Shown: one piece after another, positions 1 through 10,585 of the stretch
Layout of the letters: each line of letters opens with the position of its first letter
How positions within the stretch are numbered: the stretch's first letter is position 1
From: Lathyrus oleraceus
Taxonomy: Eukaryota; Streptophyta; Magnoliopsida; Fabales; Fabaceae
Assembly (NCBI RefSeq): GCF_024323335.1
Contig: NC_066583.1
Coordinates: 273,304,916-273,368,915 of the forward strand
Length of the DNA stretch: 64,000 nucleotides
Direction: 5' to 3'
Notes under the pieces: model-generated
What the model was told of the DNA's origin: nothing
The model's database searches: none
The model's input: the letters and a program-made list of their open reading frames with translations, nothing else
Translations under genes and position numbers: made by a program

Positions 1-130
1 GATGTTCATGACACATTAAGGGAAGAAGGCATATGGTCCAAGACCTGGAACTTAAGACATGTGGCTTCATGGGTTTGGGAGGTGATCAGAAAGGGAAGGT
101 CAATGGCTTCAGAATAATTTGTAGCAATTC
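1..130 (+). pseudogene. copia protease/pre-integrase fragment (left half of the interrupted copy)
   Basis: These 130 bases match 22461-22590 and 21085-21215 (shared words such as agaaggcatatg, acctggaacttaag, gaggtgatca). They encode the stretch between the aspartic protease and the GAG-pre-integrase domain of the SIRE-like element. The other half resumes at 19811 after the Cyclops insertion. The sequence is diverged, with no usable reading frame. Confidence 0.75.
126..130. repeat. Target-site duplication aattc, left copy (Cyclops insertion)
   Basis: aattc at 126-130 directly precedes TGATAA, the LTR start. The same five bases follow the LTR end TATCA at 19806-19810. Uninterrupted copies of this region read gtagcagttctctccc, so the insertion point is confirmed by paralogous empty sites at about 21210 and 22590. 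Confidence 0.9.
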
Positions 131-348
131 TGATAACGGGAAAATACATCGTATATTTTCCTTGATTTACACTTAAAAATCGTACCACTTTCATTTATAT
201 TGCGATTATTTCGCAAGTGTTCGAGTTATTTTTGCAGGTTTTCAATTCCCATGCTTAAATGACCAAAGTATAGAAAAGGAAGGAAAAGAAGAAGAAACAG
301 AAGAGAAAACAACAGAAAAGCAGAGAATACAAATTATGTGCATGTGAC
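131..348 (+). repeat. Truncated 5' LTR of the Cyclops-like element
   Basis: Positions 131-348 align base for base, with a few substitutions, to the first ~217 bases of the 3' LTR (18208-18424). The match ends abruptly after gcatgtgac. The rest of the LTR (about 1.38 kb), the PBS and the gag N-terminus are missing, and gag coding sequence begins at about 352. Since the outer TSD is intact, the deletion happened after insertion. Confidence 0.9.
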
Positions 349-351
349 CCT

Positions 352-1635
352 AATGAACATTTGACCAAGTTTGTGCAGTACGCAGACATTGTGAAGGCGA
401 ATGGTGTATCTCAAGATGCGATAAAACTACGCCTCTTTCCTTTCTCTCTAAGAGACAGAGCTTGGGCTTGGTTGCAATCCTTGCCATCCAACTCAGTTAC
501 AACATGGGAAGAACTGAAGAACATTTTCTTATCCCAATATTTTCCGCCAAGCAAAACTGTTACGTTGAGAGCTCAAATCAACGGATTTCGACAAAAGGAT
601 GTAGAATCTCTCTACGACGCGTGGAAGAGATACAACGACATGATGAGGATATGTCCACATCACGATCTCGAAGACTTGGTGATCATTCATACATTTTACA
701 ATGAGCTCCGGTATAACACAAGACTGACAGTAGACGCTGCCGCGGGCAGTGCACTTATGGACAAGCCATACAACGAAGCCTATCAACTCATTGAAAACAT
801 GGCCCAAAACCATTGCCAATAGGGAGGTGAAAGAACTCCAGTAGAAAAGTTCCAAACAAAAAGTGGAATGTATGAAATCAGTAGCCTTGACCACGTCCAT
901 GCAAAGGTAGATTCCCTGGTTCAAAAGTTAGACAAGTTGACCATACCACGCGCAACCACCGTGGTTTCCGTGACTCCCAACTGTGAGTTATGTGGAACTC
1001 CTGGACACACTGCACCAGAACGTAAGATATTGGCAGGAGTCCTAACCGATCAAGTGAATTACACACAAGGAAACCCTTATTCAAATACATACAACCCATG
1101 TTGGAAAAACCATCCCAACTTTTTGTATAAGAATAACAACGCCCTGTATGCAACTGGCCAAGCACCCGCTGTTCTGCCTGGATATCAAAAGCCAGCTAAT
1201 AATGCTCCTAACATGCCTAGGAAGTCCAACCTTGAACTAATGATGGAAAGCTTCATAGCTACCCAAGCACAAACAAACAAAGACTTCTTGAACCAAAACA
1301 TACATACTAGTGAGCAACTTAGACAATTAGCGAGCAAAGTAGACGCCTTAGCCACCCACAACAAAATGCTTGAAACACAAATTTCACAAGTGGCTTAACA
1401 AAAAGCATCTACTACCGTTCCCGCTGGCACATTTCCTGGACAGCCGTAACCTAATCCAAAAGGACATGCAAATGCCGTTATATTGAGGAGTGGAAAAGAA
1501 CTAGACGGACTCGTAGATTCAAGACTCCAAAATCCTGCCATGTACCAAAAACCAGACAAAACAACAACTGAGAAGGTAAGTGAATAGAAGGAGAAGGAAG
1601 ATAATACCCGAGAGGCTGAAGAGAAAGAAAAACCT
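352..1635 (+). pseudogene. Cyclops-like gag, 5'-truncated and stop-interrupted
   Basis: One reading frame (361, 868 and 1639 share it) carries the gag core (Retrotrans_gag family). The segment with FPFSLRDRAWAWLQSLP is at about 440-485, followed by W-x-L...F-L-x-x-Y-F-P at 505-545. A CCHC zinc knuckle lies at 982-1023 and has lost its final cysteine (CGT at 1021). Stops at 820, 1396 and others interrupt it. The N-terminus is missing because of the LTR-gag deletion. Gag would form the particle shell and bind RNA; this copy cannot make a full protein. Confidence 0.8.
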
Positions 1636-1638
1636 TAT

Positions 1639-2436
1639 GTGCCTCCACCACCTTATAAACCACCCATTCTGTATCCTCAAAGACTCGCAAATTTTAAAAC
1701 TGCAGGGCAATTTAGGAAATTTGTTGAACTTCTGAAGCAACTAAACATTACAATTCCCTTTAAAGAAGCCATCACACAAATGCCCTCATATGCCAAATTT
1801 CTTAAAGAGATCTTATCCAATAAGAAAAAGATCGAGGATAATGAAATAGATACACTTACTGCTGAGTGTAGCGCAATAATCCAAAATAACATGCCTCTCA
1901 AACTAAAAGACCCAGGTAGTTTCTCCATACCCTGTGTCATTAGAAAGTTCGTCATAGACAAAGCTCTATACGACCTAGGAGCCAGCATTAGTGTAATGCC
2001 CTTAACCATCTGCAAAAGGCTCAACATGGGAGAACTAAGACCAACCAAGATGTTTGTTTAACTAGCTGACCGCTCAATTAAATATCCTGTTGGTATACTA
2101 GAGAATGTCCTAGTACGTGTAGGACAATTCTACATTCCTACAGACTTCATAATCATGGACATCAAAGAAGATGCCAGTACACCTGTTATATTAGGAAGGC
2201 TATTCTGAGCTACCGTCGGAGCCATAATAGACGTGAAAAGAGGTAAGCTAACATTTGAAGTTGGAGAAGAAAAGGTTGAATTCATCTTGACACAATTCTT
2301 ATAAGCGCCAACTATAGACGATACCTGTTATCAACTTGATGTCATAGACGAGTGCGTAAGAGAGATGGAGATGCAAGAAACCACATATTACGATATAATG
2401 AAAATCCAAATCCCTTCAATCTTTGAAGATGAGAAT
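1639..2436 (+). pseudogene. Cyclops-like aspartic protease region
   Basis: It continues the gag frame. The protease site reads D-L-G-A-S at 1972-1986, a variant of DTGA/DSGA that I associate with Athila-clade elements, followed by the second conserved region V-I-L-G-R at about 2188-2202. In-frame stops are at 2059, 2206 and 2302. The reading frame is cut at 2436 by the chromovirus and resumes at 10586. Confidence 0.75.
2432..2436. repeat. Target-site duplication agaat, left copy (chromovirus insertion)
   Basis: agaat directly precedes TGTAACACCC at 2437 and is repeated at 10581-10585 directly after the other LTR end. Five base pairs is the usual size for Ty3/gypsy integrases. Confidence 0.95.
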
Positions 2437-3048
2437 TGTAACACCCTTCTAAATACCCCAATTATTTAATTAAAACAACAGCATATAAATCAATATCAGA
2501 GTAATCATGCACCAAGGGTGTCACATAATACTTCACATAATTCACCGTAAAAAAATCAGTCATGCTCATTATTTAATTCAACATAAACACTTCTTTAAAA
2601 ATTCGCAGCGGATAGAAACATTCAACATCTGTAATATCTTAAAATTAACATTTATTCAACAAATAAAACATCCCGTCCCGATGTTACATCTATCAGAGCA
2701 TGACCCACTAAAACCACTCTAGACTTCAAGCACTAGCTTCTACTCAACTCACTGCTCGTTACCTGAAAAATATAACTGTAAGGGTGAGTTCCTCAATCGA
2801 TATAACGAATATTATAAATCATCATGTTATGTTAAGTAACTTTACACGTTAATCACCCACATCATATCATGCATTCGGTAGCAGCATATTCAACTCAACA
2901 TCATATTCAAACACAACGTAAATGCAACTCAAATGAGACTCGACTCTTCATGCATGTGGTACCATTTGGAGTAAACTCCCAACTTAAAATCATTGCCAGT
3001 TTAGTGGGCATCAAGGCATAAGCCTTCAACTTTCAACTTAAAATTTTT

Positions 3049-3172
3049 GCCAATCCAGGCCAACGTGGTGTGAGCAAAAGCCCCATAATTTTGCCAATCC
3101 AGGCCAACGTGGTGTGAGCAAAAGCCCCATAATTTTGCCAATCCAGGCCAACGTGGTGTGAGCAAAAGCCCC
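3049..3172 (-). repeat. 44 bp tandem repeat, about 2.8 copies, inside the LTR
   Basis: The word gccaatccaggccaacgtgg begins at 3049, 3093 and 3137, giving an exact 44-base period; the last unit is cut short. The same array is at 9378-9501 in the other LTR. A second, weaker duplication (caactttggctcatcagcc, period 54) follows at 3276 and 3330. Confidence 0.9.
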
Positions 3173-3509
3173 GACTTAATGCATATGAATGTATATGGCA
3201 TGTACGACCTGAAAGTTCAACAGCATAATAACAACGACAACATAACAGCTTTTTCAGCAACAACAACTTAAAAATCAACTTTGGCTCATCAGCCTACAAC
3301 TCAGCATTTTCAACAAAACAACTTGTATTCAACTTTGGCTCATCAGCCTACAACTTAATATTTTCCACAAAAACAACTTATCAACATATTTGCATCAACA
3401 ATTCACAACATAGACTCCACGAATTTATTTATCACAATTGGATACAATAGGCCAATCACCAATTACACTTACATCATAAAAATCAACCATTTTTACATAC
3501 TGCAACAGT

Positions 3510-3688
3510 GTTAACCGGTTAACGCTATAGGTTAACCGGTTAACGCAGGAAAATTACACTTCCAGGCAAAACGCAACAGTGTTAACCGGTTAACGCTATA
3601 GGTTAACCGGTTAACGCAGGCAAAACTCAACATTTTTCACAATTTATAACAGTGTTAACCGGTTAACACCCTGGGTTAACCGGTTAAC
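3510..3688. repeat. Six GTTAACCGGTTAAC palindromes in three pairs
   Basis: Perfect 14-base palindromes lie at 3510-3523, 3531-3544, 3581-3594, 3602-3615, 3654-3667 and 3675-3688. The two members of every pair are exactly 21 bases apart, while pairs are about 50 bases apart or more. The other LTR has the same set at 9839-10017. Dyads of this kind could be binding sites for a homodimer or form RNA hairpins if transcribed. Confidence 0.95.
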
Positions 3689-4251
3689 GCAGGCGAAACA
3701 GCAGTTCCTGCGCTAACACAAGGCAGAATGCAGAGTTTCCGCATTTTCCGCCGTTGGAGGACTTCCGGACCTCCGATTTAACTTCCGTAAAAAGCTATAC
3801 GCTCAGAAATTCACAATACACTCAAACACAAATTCAATTTCAGCTCTAATACAACTTATTCAACATAATTTCTCAGCATTCTAAATCCCAATTAGGGTCA
3901 ATCGACGGCTTATCACTACCCATTACATGTTAATCGATAATACCCATTAAACGACGATAAACCCCCCTTACCTTAACAATCCGGCAACTCTTCGAGCTTC
4001 AAGCTTTTCCGTTCTCCAACCTTTGCTCTACAGCTCTTTGCCCTTTTCCTCTTCTCTGCAGCTTCTCAGTTTTCACGTAAAAACCTTTTCCAAAAAATGA
4101 AAACCTTTTCTCTTATTCCACTTATATATTTTCCAAATAATTATTACTCCAAATAATAATAATAATCCAATAATTCAATTTATTTAATTAAATTATTAAA
4201 TATATTATTAACTTAATTAAATAATTCTTTTACTTTATTTGGGGTGTTACA

Positions 4252-4264
4252 ACTCTCCCCCACT
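4252..4264 (-). promoter_or_regulatory. Polypurine tract of the chromovirus
   Basis: On the minus strand AGTGGGGGAGAGT directly precedes the 3' LTR start TGTAACACC. This is the expected primer site for plus-strand DNA synthesis and fixes the element's orientation. Confidence 0.9.
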
Positions 4265-4293
4265 AAAAGAGTTTTCGTCCTCGAAAACATACC

Positions 4294-7200
4294 TCAAACA
4301 AATAACTCCGGATAAGACTCCTTCATCTGACTCTCCGGTTCCCAAGTCACATTGCCACCTGCTGGTCCTCCCCAAGCTACCTTCACCAAGGCAATCTCTT
4401 TACCCCGCAACTGCTTCAACTCTCGATCCTCGATCCTCATAGGTGATGTTTCAACAGTCAGGTTATCTCTCACCTGTACATCATCTACTTGGACTACATG
4501 CGACGGATCATGAATGTACCTCCTCAACTGAGACACATGAAAAACCTCATGCAAATTCGCAAGTGACGGCGGTAAAGCGATACGATAGGCTACCTCTCCT
4601 ATCCTCTCTAAAATCTGATAAGGACCAATAAATCGAGGTGTCAACTTCTTCGACTTCAAAGCCCGACCAACACCTGTTATCGGAGTAACACGAAGAAACA
4701 CATGATCTCCCTCTTGAAACTCAAGTGACTTCCTCCTCTTATCATGATAACTCTTCTGACGACTCTGAGCAATTCTCATCTTCTCCTGAATCATCTTAAT
4801 CTTTTCCGTAGTTTGTTGAACAATTTCCGGTCCGACCACAGCACTCTCACCGGACTCACACCAACATAACGGTGTCCGACATCTCCTACCATACAAAGCT
4901 TCAAACGGCGCCATACCAATGCTCGAATGAAAACTATTGTTGTAGGTAAACTCAATCAACGGTAAATAACAATCCCAACCACCTCCTTTTTCCAAAACAC
5001 AAGCTCTCAAAAGATCCTCTAATGACTGAATCGTCCTCTCAGTCTGACCGTCAGTCTGCGGATGATATGCAGAACTCAATCTCAGCTTAGTTCCCAAAGC
5101 TCTCTGCAAACCTTCCCAGAACTTCGATGTAAATCTAGGATCTCTGTCCGAAACAATACTCGACGGAATACCATGCAAACTTACAATCTTCTCAATATAC
5201 AACTCAGCCAATTTTTCTAACGGATAATCCATTCTAATCGGAATGAAATGAGCCGACTTTGTCAATCTGTCAACAATCACCCAAATAGCTTCAAAATTCT
5301 TAATTGTCCTCGGTAAACCAGAAACAAAATCCATACTAATACTATCCCACTTCCACTCTGGAATAGCCAACGGTTGCATTAGCCCAGACGGCTTCTGATG
5401 CTCAATCTTTGACTTCTGACAAGTCAAACAAGAATAAACAAAGCTCGCGATTTCTCTTTTCATTCCCGGCCACCAAAATAACTTCTTCAAATCATGATAC
5501 ATCTTCGTGGCTCCAGGATGAATACTCAACCCACTACGATGTCCTTCTTCAAGAATACTCTTCTTAAGCTCGGTAACATCCGGAATACACACCCGACTAC
5601 CAAACTTCAAAATACCATTCTCATCAACTCTGAATTCGCCACCTTGACCTTGATTCACTAGAGTCAACTTATCAACCAAAAGCATATCAGATTTCTGACC
5701 CTCTCTGATCTCATCCAGAATACCGCTTGTCAACTTCAACATTCCCAATTTAACACTATTGTGAGTACTCTCACACACCAAACTCAAGTCTCTAAACTGC
5801 TCAATTAAATCCAATTCCTTAACCATTAACATAGACATATGTAATGATTTCCGACTCAATGCATCAGCCACTACGTTTGCTTTACCCGGATGGTAATTCA
5901 AACCAAAGTCATAATCCTTCAGAAACTCTAACCATCTTCTCTGTCTCATATTCAGCTCTTTCTGATCAAACAAATACTTTAAACTTTTGTGGTCACTGAA
6001 AACCTCAAATCTTGACCCGTACAAGTAATGTCTCCATAACTTCAGAACAAACACCACAGCTGCCAACTCTAAATCGTGCGTCGGATAGTTCCTCTCATGA
6101 ACCCTCAGCTGTCTTGAAGCATAAGCTATAACCTGCTTATTCTGCATCAACACGCCACCCAAACCCAACAATGAAGCATCACAGTAAACCTCGAATGATT
6201 CCGACGGACTCGGTAATATCAGAATAGGAGCAGTAGTCAACCTTCTCTTTAACTCTTGGAAACCTCCTTCACATTTGGAGTCCCAAATAAACGCTTGCCC
6301 CTTTCTAGTCAACATCGTCAACGGTAACGCCAACTTAGAAAATCCCTCAATGAACTTCCTATAATAACCAGCCAAACCAAGAAAACTTCGAATCTCAGCA
6401 ACAGACTTCGGAGCTTCCCACTTAGATACCGCTTCTATCTTAGAAGGATCAACAGCCACACCACCTCTTGAAATCACATGACCAAGAAAACTTACCTCTC
6501 CTAACCAAAATTCGCACTTGGACAATTTAGCAAATAACTTCTTTTCTCGTAGGACTTCTAAAACCACTTTCAAATGCTCAGCATGCTCTTCTTCAGATTT
6601 CGAATACACCAAAATATCATCAATAAACACCACAACAAACTTGTCTAGGTACGGATGGAAAATCCTATTCATATACTCCATAAATACTCCAGGTGCATTA
6701 GTCACACCAAAAGGCATTACAGAATACTCATAATGTCCATACCTTGTTCTGAAAGCAGTCTTCTGAATATCCTCTGTTTTCACACGGATCTGATGATACC
6801 CAGATCTCAAATCTATTTTACTGAACACACTTGCACCAACCAACTGATCCATCAAATCATCAATCCTCGGCAAAGGATACCGATTCTTGATCGTCACTTT
6901 ATTCAGTTGCCTGTAGTCCACACACAACCTCATAGTACCTTCTTTCTTCTTAACCAATAGCACTGGTGCACCCCACGGTGACACACTCGGACGAATAAAT
7001 TTCTTATCCAACAGATCTTCCAACTGACTCTTCAATTCAGTTAACTCAACAGCAGACATACGATACGGAGCCATCGATATCGGTCTAGTACCAGGTACCA
7101 AATCAATCGAGAACTCCACTTCACGTTCTGGTGGTAATTCATTCACTTCTTCTGGAAACACATCAGGAAAATCACACACCACGGCTAGATTGCCAATCAC

Positions 7201-8652
7201 CAGTTTATCCTTAGCCTCCAAAGTCGCTAACAGCATAAACAACTCTGCCCCCTCAGCTACTGCCTCATTCACTTGCCTTGCTGATAGAAACAAACTCTTT
7301 CCCTCCTCAATCTCAGGAAAGATCACAGTCTTATCAAAACAATTGATAGAAACTCGGTTAAACACCAACCAGTTCATACCCAGAATAACATCAATCTGCA
7401 CTAGTGGAAGACACACTAGGTCCATCCCAAAGTCTCTACAAAAAATACTCAAAGGACAATTTAAACAAACCGAAGTAGTAGTCACTGAACCCTTCGCAGG
7501 AGTATCAATTACCATACTACCAAACATCTCAGATATCTCTAACTTAAGTTTCACAGCACAATCCAAAGATATAAAGGAATGAGTCGCACCTGTGTCAATA
7601 ATAGCTACAAGAGGAAAGCCATTAATATAACACGTACCTCGGATCAAACGATCATCTGCAGAAGTCTCAGAACCCGATAAAGCAAAGACCTTGCCTCCTG
7701 ACTGATTCCCTTTCTTCGGCTTCTGACACTGACTTCCAATATGCCCTTCTTCGCCACAATTAAAACAAATCACTTCCTTGTGCTTGCAATCAGCTATTGC
7801 ATGGCCAATCTTACCACAGCGAAAACACCTCTTTACTTCAGCAGTGCATACATTACTCTTATGACCAGCCTGCCCACACTTGAAGAAAACTATACCAGTA
7901 GGAGCGCCTCCCCCACTAGCTCTCTGAGCCGGAGCAGCTCTTTGCTTCCCTTTTCCAGCTGGAACATCATACGGCTTGCCACGGTTTTGATGTTGCTTGC
8001 CTCTGCGATCACTGACAACCTTGTAATGAGCATTATTGTCCTCTTCAAATATCCTGCAGCTATCAACCAATTCAGTGAAAATGCGTATCTTCTGATACCC
8101 AACAGCCTTCTTAATTTCAGAGCGCAATCCATTTTCAAACTTGATGCACTTTGAAAATTCAGCACCAACACCAGTGTAATGAGGATAAAATTTGGACAGC
8201 TCCACAAATTTCGCAGCATAATCAGTGATAGACATGTTTCCTTGCTTCAGCTCAAGGAATTCAATTTCCTTCTTACCACGGACATCTTCCGGATAATACT
8301 TCCTCAGAAATTCCCTACGGAATACATCCCAAGTAATGACTTCACCTGCCACGGTCAACCTCTCGTGAGTCTCTAGCCACCAGTCATCAGCTTCGACTGC
8401 TAGCATGTGAGTACCATACCGAACCTTCTGAGCTGGAGTGCAATCCATAACACGGAAGATTCTCTCAATCTCTTTCAACCATCCCAAGGCTGCATCTGGA
8501 TCATGCTTCCCTTTAAACACCGGCGGATTCTCTCTCTGAAAAGTCGCCAAGCTACGTGATCCAGCATCTCCACCAGCGTTTGGCAAGTTCTGCACAGCTT
8601 GTGCCATCGCTTGCATTGCGGCAGCCATCGCAGCGTCATTCCTTCCAGCCAT
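4294..8652 (-). CDS. Gag-Pol polyprotein of a Tekay-type chromovirus, intact
   Basis: 1452 codons without a stop. Gag core is at residues ~45-205. There are three zinc-knuckle-like units at 256-269, 276-289 and 296-309; the first has Phe in place of its first Cys, the other two are complete CCHC. Protease D353-T-G-A. RT has the first Asp in SKIDLRSGY (D614) and the F-I-D-D box at 676-679. RNase H begins near D825. Integrase has its HHCC zinc site at H1038/H1045/C1075/C1078 and D1108, D1169, E1205 (35 residues between the last two). A divergent chromodomain is at ~1397-1452 and would steer integration to marked chromatin. The start ATG is 108 bases downstream of the PBS and followed by an alanine/methionine-rich leader typical of these gags. 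All catalytic residues seen are intact. Confidence 0.95.
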   Translation of the reverse strand: MAGRNDAAMAAAMQAMAQAVQNLPNAGGDAGSRSLATFQRENPPVFKGKHDPDAALGWLKEIERIFRVMDCTPAQKVRYGTHMLAVEADDWWLETHERLTVAGEVITWDVFRREFLRKYYPEDVRGKKEIEFLELKQGNMSITDYAAKFVELSKFYPHYTGVGAEFSKCIKFENGLRSEIKKAVGYQKIRIFTELVDSCRIFEEDNNAHYKVVSDRRGKQHQNRGKPYDVPAGKGKQRAAPAQRASGGGAPTGIVFFKCGQAGHKSNVCTAEVKRCFRCGKIGHAIADCKHKEVICFNCGEEGHIGSQCQKPKKGNQSGGKVFALSGSETSADDRLIRGTCYINGFPLVAIIDTGATHSFISLDCAVKLKLEISEMFGSMVIDTPAKGSVTTTSVCLNCPLSIFCRDFGMDLVCLPLVQIDVILGMNWLVFNRVSINCFDKTVIFPEIEEGKSLFLSARQVNEAVAEGAELFMLLATLEAKDKLVIGNLAVVCDFPDVFPEEVNELPPEREVEFSIDLVPGTRPISMAPYRMSAVELTELKSQLEDLLDKKFIRPSVSPWGAPVLLVKKKEGTMRLCVDYRQLNKVTIKNRYPLPRIDDLMDQLVGASVFSKIDLRSGYHQIRVKTEDIQKTAFRTRYGHYEYSVMPFGVTNAPGVFMEYMNRIFHPYLDKFVVVFIDDILVYSKSEEEHAEHLKVVLEVLREKKLFAKLSKCEFWLGEVSFLGHVISRGGVAVDPSKIEAVSKWEAPKSVAEIRSFLGLAGYYRKFIEGFSKLALPLTMLTRKGQAFIWDSKCEGGFQELKRRLTTAPILILPSPSESFEVYCDASLLGLGGVLMQNKQVIAYASRQLRVHERNYPTHDLELAAVVFVLKLWRHYLYGSRFEVFSDHKSLKYLFDQKELNMRQRRWLEFLKDYDFGLNYHPGKANVVADALSRKSLHMSMLMVKELDLIEQFRDLSLVCESTHNSVKLGMLKLTSGILDEIREGQKSDMLLVDKLTLVNQGQGGEFRVDENGILKFGSRVCIPDVTELKKSILEEGHRSGLSIHPGATKMYHDLKKLFWWPGMKREIASFVYSCLTCQKSKIEHQKPSGLMQPLAIPEWKWDSISMDFVSGLPRTIKNFEAIWVIVDRLTKSAHFIPIRMDYPLEKLAELYIEKIVSLHGIPSSIVSDRDPRFTSKFWEGLQRALGTKLRLSSAYHPQTDGQTERTIQSLEDLLRACVLEKGGGWDCYLPLIEFTYNNSFHSSIGMAPFEALYGRRCRTPLCWCESGESAVVGPEIVQQTTEKIKMIQEKMRIAQSRQKSYHDKRRKSLEFQEGDHVFLRVTPITGVGRALKSKKLTPRFIGPYQILERIGEVAYRIALPPSLANLHEVFHVSQLRRYIHDPSHVVQVDDVQVRDNLTVETSPMRIEDRELKQLRGKEIALVKVAWGGPAGGNVTWEPESQMKESYPELFV

Positions 8653-8746
8653 TTCAACTTATCAATACAACACAACTTAAGTTAGATTAGTAACAATTAC
8701 ACAATTGTCAGACAGTAACGACACGACAACTGGCCGGACGGACCGA
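8653..8746 (-). other. Short leader between PBS and gag of the chromovirus
   Basis: About 94 bases without a notable ORF, separating the primer-binding site from the gag start. Confidence 0.7.
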
Positions 8747-8761
8747 CCTGCTCTGATACCA
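8747..8761 (-). promoter_or_regulatory. Primer-binding site, initiator tRNA-Met type
   Basis: The minus strand reads TGGTATCAGAGCAGG four bases after the 5' LTR. TGGTATCAGAGC is the well known plant PBS complementary to the 3' end of initiator methionine tRNA. Confidence 0.95.
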
Positions 8762-8765
8762 CTAA

Positions 8766-10580
8766 TGTAACACCCTTCTAAATACCCCAATTATTTAATT
8801 AAAACAACAACATATAAATCAATATCAGAGTAATCATGCACCAAGGGTGTCACATAATACTTCACATAATTCACCGTAAAAAAATCAGTCATGCTCATTA
8901 TTTAATTCAACATAAACACTTCTTTAAAAATTCGCAGCGGATAGAAACATTCAACATCTGTAATATCTTAAAATTAACATTTATTCAACAAATAAAACAT
9001 CCCGTCCCGATGTTACATCTATCAGAGCATGACCCACTAAAACCACTCTAGACTTCAAGCACTAGCTTCTACTCAACTCACTGCTCGTTACCTGAAAAAT
9101 ATAACTGTAAGGGTGAGTTCCTCAATCGATATAACGAATATTATAAATCATCATGTTATGTTAAGTAACTTTACACGTTAATCACCCACATCATATCATG
9201 CATTCGGTAGCAGCATATTCAACTCAACATCATATTCAAACACAACGTAAATGCAACTCAAATGAGACTCGACTCTTCATGCATGTGGTACCATTTGGAG
9301 TAAACTCCCAACTTAAAATCATTGCCAGTTTAGTGGGCATCAAGGCATAAGCCTTCAACTTTCAACTTAAAATTTTTGCCAATCCAGGCCAACGTGGTGT
9401 GAGCAAAAGCCCCATAATTTTGCCAATCCAGGCCAACGTGGTGTGAGCAAAAGCCCCATAATTTTGCCAATCCAGGCCAACGTGGTGTGAGCAAAAGCCC
9501 CGACTTAATGCATATGAATGTATATGGCATGTACGACCTGAAAGTTCAACAGCATAATAACAACGACAACATAACAGCTTTTTCAGCAACAACAACTTAA
9601 AAATCAACTTTGGCTCATCAGCCTACAACTCAGCATTTTCAACAAAACAACTTGTATTCAACTTTGGCTCATCAGCCTACAACTTAATATTTTCCACAAA
9701 AACAACTTATCAACATATTTGCATCAACAATTCACAACATAGACTCCACGAATTTATTTATCACAATTGGATACAATAGGCCAATCACCAATTACACTTA
9801 CATCATAAAAATCAACCATTTTTACATACTGCAACAGTGTTAACCGGTTAACGCTATAGGTTAACCGGTTAACGCAGGAAAATTACACTTCCAGGCAAAA
9901 CGCAACAGTGTTAACCGGTTAACGCTATAGGTTAACCGGTTAACGCAGGCAAAACTCAACATTTTTCACAATTTATAACAGTGTTAACCGGTTAACACCC
10001 TGGGTTAACCGGTTAACGCAGGCGAAACAGCAGTTCCTGCGCTAACACAAGGCAGAATGCAGAGTTTCCGCATTTTCCGCCGTTGGAGGACTTCCGGACC
10101 TCCGATTTAACTTCCGTAAAAAGCTATACGCTCAGAAATTCACAATACACTCAAACACAAATTCAATTTCAGCTCTAATACAACTTATTCAACATAATTT
10201 CTCAGCATTCTAAATCCCAATTAGGGTCAATCGACGGCTTATCACTACCCATTACATGTTAATCGATAATACCCATTAAACGACGATAAACCCCCCTTAC
10301 CTTAACAATCCGGCAACTCTTCGAGCTTCAAGCTTTTCCGTTCTCCAACCTTTGCTCTACAGCTCTTTGCCCTTTTCCTCTTCTCTGCAGCTTCTCAGTT
10401 TTCACGTAAAAACCTTTTCCAAAAAATGAAAACCTTTTCTCTTATTCCACTTATATATTTTCCAAATAATTATTACTCCAAATAATAATAATAATCCAAT
10501 AATTCAATTTATTTAATTAAATTATTAAATATATTATTAACTTAATTAAATAATTCTTTTACTTTATTTGGGGTGTTACA
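8766..10580 (-). repeat. 5' LTR of the chromovirus
   Basis: 1815 bp, same termini and internal repeats as the 3' LTR: 44 bp repeats from 9378, palindromes at 9839, 9860, 9910, 9931, 9983 and 10004, and minus-strand TATATAAG at 10457-10450. In orientation it is the promoter LTR. The offset to the other LTR is a constant 6329 bases, so I see no indels. Confidence 0.95.
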
Positions 10581-10585
10581 AGAAT
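10581..10585. repeat. Target-site duplication agaat, right copy
   Basis: Second copy of the 5 bp duplication flanking the chromovirus. The Cyclops-like pol frame continues from 10586. Confidence 0.95.

Larger units (their letters stand above)
2437..4251 (-). repeat. 3' LTR of the chromovirus
   Basis: Starts and ends with the TG...CA-type termini TGTAACACCC / GGGTGTTACA and is 1815 bp, the same length as 8766-10580. On the minus strand a TATA-like TATATAAG lies at 4128-4121, about 125 bases inside the LTR, so U3 would be short and most of the LTR transcribed. It also holds 44 bp tandem repeats (3049-3172), a ~54 bp duplication from 3276 and six 14 bp palindromes (3510-3688). Confidence 0.95.
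2437..10580 (-). mobile_element. Tekay-type chromovirus (Ty3/gypsy), apparently complete
   Basis: An 8144 bp element on the minus strand. It has two 1815 bp LTRs (TGTAACACCC...GGGTGTTACA), PBS, one continuous 1452-codon gag-pol with C-terminal chromodomain, PPT and a 5 bp target duplication. The LTRs look identical by eye except for one site (2479 region, cagcat, versus 8808 region, caacat). All catalytic motifs are present. It is therefore recent and could be autonomous. Clade assignment rests on the single gag-pol ORF, the chromodomain and long LTRs. Confidence 0.92.

Noticed and set aside
2437..4251. Solo LTR next to an independent element
   Set aside because: Matching LTR, PBS, PPT and TSD show that 2437-10580 is one complete element.
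7190..7582. Open frames antisense to the chromovirus gag-pol (also 7741-8154, 6655-6960)
   Set aside because: Shadows of the long minus-strand coding region; no domain content.
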